This document shows positions 6,283-8,528 of a stretch of DNA of 8,528 nt, one piece after another. This DNA comes from Flavobacteriales bacterium. Its GTDB lineage: Bacteria; Bacteroidota; Bacteroidia; Flavobacteriales_D; Sanyastnellaceae. Location: NCBI GenBank assembly GCA_011524845.1, contig WTJL01000115.1:1-8528 (forward strand). Direction: 5' to 3'. Position numbers and translations under genes: made by a program. The notes under the pieces are model-generated. The model searched no databases. It worked only from the letters and a program-made list of their open reading frames with translations, and was not told where the DNA came from. Numbering within the stretch: position 1 is the stretch's first letter; each line of letters starts with the position of its first letter.

Positions 6283-7305
6283 ATGGATTTGGTCACAGGT
6301 GCAACGGGGATTGTGGGGACGCCTTTGGTGGTCAAGCTCCTGTCTCAAGGCCAAACCGTCCGCGCCCTGCACCGCCCCTCGTCCGACCGTGACCGCGTCG
6401 AACGGGCCGTGCGCGAATCCGACCCTGACAGCCTGTCGCGGTTGGAGTGGGTCGAAGGCGACGTGACGGACCAGGCTTCGCTCGAAGACGCCCTGGAGGG
6501 TGTGACCCGGGTGTTTCACTGCGCCGCGCTCGTGTCGTTCCATTCTGCCGACAGGGAGGCCTTGCGCCACATCAACGCCGAGGGCACGGCCAACCTGATC
6601 AACGCCATGCTCCACTGCGGCACCCCGCGGCTCGTTCACGTGAGCAGCGTGGCGGCCTTGGGCAAAAAAGCCGGCCAGCCCACCGACGAGTCCACCTTGT
6701 TTGAAGAACAGCCCGGCACGTCGGCCTACGCGCGCTCCAAGCATCGCGCCGAGATGGAGGCGTTCCGAGGGGCGGTGGAAGGATTGCCCGGCGGCTTGGT
6801 CGTGGTCAACCCCACGGTCATCCTGGGGCCAGGCGATTTTCGCCGCAGCTCGTCCGCTTTGTTTCGGGTGTTGGACCGCGGTCTGTCATGGTACCCCGTG
6901 GGCAGTGGCGGGTACGTGGGGGCCGACGATGTGGCTGAGGTGTGCGTTCGGCTCGGGGACAGCGAGGTGCGCGATGCGCGCTTTGTCTTGTGTGCCGAGC
7001 ACCGCACCCATCAGGACGTCATGTCCACCATCGCGGCAGCCTTGGGAAGACCGGCACCGACCCGCGCCGTCAGGCCATGGATTGCAGGCTTGGCGTGGCG
7101 TGTGGTGTGGGTGGCAGAGCGCCTCACCGGTCGCAGGTCCATGATGTCACGTGAAAGCCTGACAAGCGGCAGCGAACACCAACGCTACGACGGATCACGC
7201 ATCGTTCAGGTCCTGAAGGATCTCGGTCAGGGGTGGGAGTACACCCCCATCGACGACGTCATTCAGTCGACGGTGCAGGCGTATCGCCGGCAACGCGGTT
7301 CTTGA
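6283..7305 (+). CDS. Extended SDR NAD(P)-dependent oxidoreductase/epimerase (3-beta-HSD / dihydroflavonol-reductase-like)
   Basis: A complete 340-residue protein of the extended short-chain dehydrogenase/reductase superfamily. Seen: an N-terminal Rossmann motif TGATGIVG (residues 5-12), GDVTD (59-63) contacting the adenine in relatives, CAALVSF (80-86), the active-site strand HVSSVAALG (119-127) with Ser121/122, the catalytic pair Tyr149 and Lys153 (YARSK), and NPTVILGPGD (176-185), typical of the extended group. The C-terminal third, the substrate-binding part, is less conserved and ends in a helix common in this group. The substrate cannot be named; candidates are nucleotide sugars, sterol-like or polyketide-like carbonyls. 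The ATG is the first in frame and precedes the Rossmann strand by one residue, so no signal peptide is possible and the protein is cytoplasmic. It is divergent from uvrC. Its 3' end overlaps the convergent lipoprotein gene by 47 bases. Confidence 0.92.
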   Translation: MDLVTGATGIVGTPLVVKLLSQGQTVRALHRPSSDRDRVERAVRESDPDSLSRLEWVEGDVTDQASLEDALEGVTRVFHCAALVSFHSADREALRHINAEGTANLINAMLHCGTPRLVHVSSVAALGKKAGQPTDESTLFEEQPGTSAYARSKHRAEMEAFRGAVEGLPGGLVVVNPTVILGPGDFRRSSSALFRVLDRGLSWYPVGSGGYVGADDVAEVCVRLGDSEVRDARFVLCAEHRTHQDVMSTIAAALGRPAPTRAVRPWIAGLAWRVVWVAERLTGRRSMMSRESLTSGSEHQRYDGSRIVQVLKDLGQGWEYTPIDDVIQSTVQAYRRQRGS

Positions 7306-7735
7306 GGTTCCCTTCAGTCCTTTCGCCAGCTTCACGGTTGCTCTCGACCTCAAGGTCTTTGAGGGCGTCCACCACATCCCGAAGGACGGCCTTCATGGCT
7401 TCAGGGTGTTCCCACCACCAGGTGTAACTCGCGTCGAACACGTCCGGTTGGATGCCGGTGCGGTGCCACACGTCGTTGTACGCCTCGGCGATGCGTTGGC
7501 GTTCGTGGTCGTTTCGGAAGTACCGTTGGTCGGCGGCGGCCTCCACCAATTGGATTTCGGCGAGCACACGGACAAAGTCTTCCCGGTTCAGAACCCCTTC
7601 TGGGGGAACGGGCTGGGCCACGCCCCCCACGGGTTCAGGTGCACATCCCGCCCCGGCGAGCACGGCCAAGAGGAGGCCCAAGCCGCACCAGCGGCGCCAC
7701 CCGTCAACGGTTGAACGCAAGGCGCTGGCCGACAT
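7259..7735 (-). CDS. DUF4296-like lipoprotein
   Basis: A 158-residue predicted lipoprotein. A short n-region with Arg14-Arg15 is followed by a hydrophobic stretch (GLGLLLAVLAGAG) and Cys31, the likely lipidated residue. The residues before it (GAG) are a loose lipobox, with Leu at -5 rather than -3. The body, about residues 45-130, resembles DUF4296: LNREDFVRVLAEIQLVEAA, then a helical segment with RIAEAYNDVWHRTGI and YTWWWEHPEAMKAVLRDVVDAL. The tail (131-158) is charged and low in hydrophobics. This family is found in Bacteroidota and has no known biochemical role. The ATG at 7735 is chosen because it gives a sensible signal sequence; a TTG at 7720 would also keep it. The gene overlaps the end of pyrC by 32 bases, so translational coupling is likely, and overlaps the oxidoreductase gene on the opposite strand by 47 bases. 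The DUF4296 assignment is from memory of the family pattern. Confidence 0.8.
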   Translation of the reverse strand: MSASALRSTVDGWRRWCGLGLLLAVLAGAGCAPEPVGGVAQPVPPEGVLNREDFVRVLAEIQLVEAAADQRYFRNDHERQRIAEAYNDVWHRTGIQPDVFDASYTWWWEHPEAMKAVLRDVVDALKDLEVESNREAGERTEGNLKNRVAGDTPAPSTE

Positions 7736-8528
7736 GGTTGCCGTGTGAGGTGGTGATGCGGCGTCCGTCCCACACGCATGTGCCATTCACCCACGTTTCA
7801 TGAACGCGGCTCTTGAACACGTGGCCGGTGAAGGGAGACCAACCGCACTTGGACATGATGTTGTCTTCGCGGACGGTCCAAGGGTCGTTGGGGTGGACCA
7901 ACACCAGGTCGGCTTTCATGCCGGGACGGATGAATCCGCGGTCGGACATGCGGAACAACCTGGCCACGCGGTGGGCCATGAGGTCCGCCACCTTTTCGAC
8001 AGACAGCACCCCGTCGTGCACCATGTCCAGCATGGCCACGAGTGCGTGCTGAACCAATGGGCCTCCGGACGGCGCCTTGAAGTAGCTGCCGTTTTTCTCT
8101 TCCTTGGTGTGCGGTGCGTGGTCGGTGGCGACCACGTCGATGCGGCCGTCGAGGATGGCGGCGCGAATCTGTTCACGGTCTTGGGCCGTCTTCACCGCAG
8201 GGTTCCACTTGATGTGGGTGCCTTTGGACTCGTAATCCGCGTCGCTGAACCACAGGTGGTGGATGCAGGCTTCCGCAGTGATGCGCTTGTCTTCCAAAGC
8301 CTTCGTGTTGTCAAACAACTCCAATTCACGCGCCGTGCTGATGTGCAGGATGTGCAATTGGGTGTTGAGCTTGGTGGCCAATTCAACCGCCTTGGACGAG
8401 CTCTTGTAGCACGCCTCGGCACTCCGAATGAGGGGGTGTTGGGCGATGGGCACGGTTTCGCCGAAGCGCGCACGCGCAGCCTCGGAATTGGCCCGAACCG
8501 TGGCCTCGTCTTCGCAGTGGGTCGCCAC
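7704..8528 (-). CDS. pyrC: Dihydroorotase, C-terminal two-thirds, 5' partial
   Basis: The last 274 residues of a dihydroorotase, the zinc amidohydrolase that closes carbamoyl aspartate to dihydroorotate in pyrimidine synthesis (cytoplasm). The frame is open to the window edge. The GTG at 8528 is internal, because family members run to about 420-450 residues and the first HxH metal motif is missing, so roughly 170 residues lie outside. Seen, numbered from the edge: HCED (4-7), whose His is a metal ligand in class I enzymes; HILHIS (59-64) with a second ligand; NP at 109-110 before the catalytic loop; and ATDHAPH (134-140), where Asp136 is the catalytic/metal residue and the His-Ala-Pro-His part is class I-specific. 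KAPSGGPLVQHAL (151-163) and a C-terminal small beta domain (RPGMKADLVLVHP, GHVFKSRVHETWVNG) complete it. The visible residues look intact. The DUF4296-like lipoprotein overlaps its 3' end, a pairing I recall as common in Bacteroidota. Confidence 0.95.
   Translation of the reverse strand: MATHCEDEATVRANSEAARARFGETVPIAQHPLIRSAEACYKSSSKAVELATKLNTQLHILHISTARELELFDNTKALEDKRITAEACIHHLWFSDADYESKGTHIKWNPAVKTAQDREQIRAAILDGRIDVVATDHAPHTKEEKNGSYFKAPSGGPLVQHALVAMLDMVHDGVLSVEKVADLMAHRVARLFRMSDRGFIRPGMKADLVLVHPNDPWTVREDNIMSKCGWSPFTGHVFKSRVHETWVNGTCVWDGRRITTSHGNHVGQRLAFNR

Noticed and set aside
6247..6744. 166-codon in-frame N-terminal extension of uvrC
   Set aside because: It is antisense to the SDR Rossmann domain, has no UvrC homology pattern, and the ATG at 6246 gives the normal family N-terminus.
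8526..8528. GTG at the window edge as the true start of dihydroorotase
   Set aside because: The protein would lack its N-terminal HxH zinc motif and about 170 residues; the frame is simply cut by the window.

Overview
The window is a GC-rich, densely coded piece of a bacterial chromosome. It most likely comes from a Bacteroidota member, probably a marine or environmental high-GC Flavobacteriales relative. The evidence is indirect: a DUF4296-type lipoprotein next to dihydroorotase, a secreted protein built of Bacteroidota-style Ig/jelly-roll modules with a CTDPxACNYNPxA...DDGSC motif and a dockerin-like tail, and start codons without a convincing Shine-Dalgarno sequence. No RNA gene, mobile element, CRISPR array or origin is visible, and no stretch over 300 bases lacks a gene.

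Layout. Positions 1-1476 hold two co-directional plus-strand genes: the C-terminal part of a GT4-type glycosyltransferase (cut by the window edge) and, 9 bases later, a complete FMN-dependent nitronate monooxygenase/FabK-like enzyme. A 115-base gap follows, with two small GC-rich hairpins. Next is a 950-residue secreted protein (1592-4444) with a signal peptide, seven FG-GAP/VCBS calcium-loop repeats, an ASPIC/UnbV domain, three Ig-like segments, a beta-rich jelly-roll-like module and a Cys-bounded double EF-hand (dockerin-like) C-terminus.

From 4447 to 6246 on the minus strand is a complete uvrC (nucleotide excision repair). It converges on the secreted-protein gene with 2 bases between the stop codons. 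uvrC diverges across a 36-base gap from a plus-strand extended-SDR NAD(P)-dependent oxidoreductase/epimerase (6283-7305). That gene converges on, and overlaps by 47 bases, a minus-strand DUF4296-like lipoprotein (7259-7735). The lipoprotein in turn overlaps by 32 bases the end of a dihydroorotase gene (pyrC, 7704-8528, N-terminus outside the window), so those two are probably one operon.

The genes do not form one evident pathway. They combine housekeeping functions (DNA repair, pyrimidine synthesis) with envelope or surface functions. The most unusual content is the modular secreted protein and its C-terminal dockerin-like tail, which could serve as a sorting, anchoring or assembly tag. No clearly new multi-gene system is evident.
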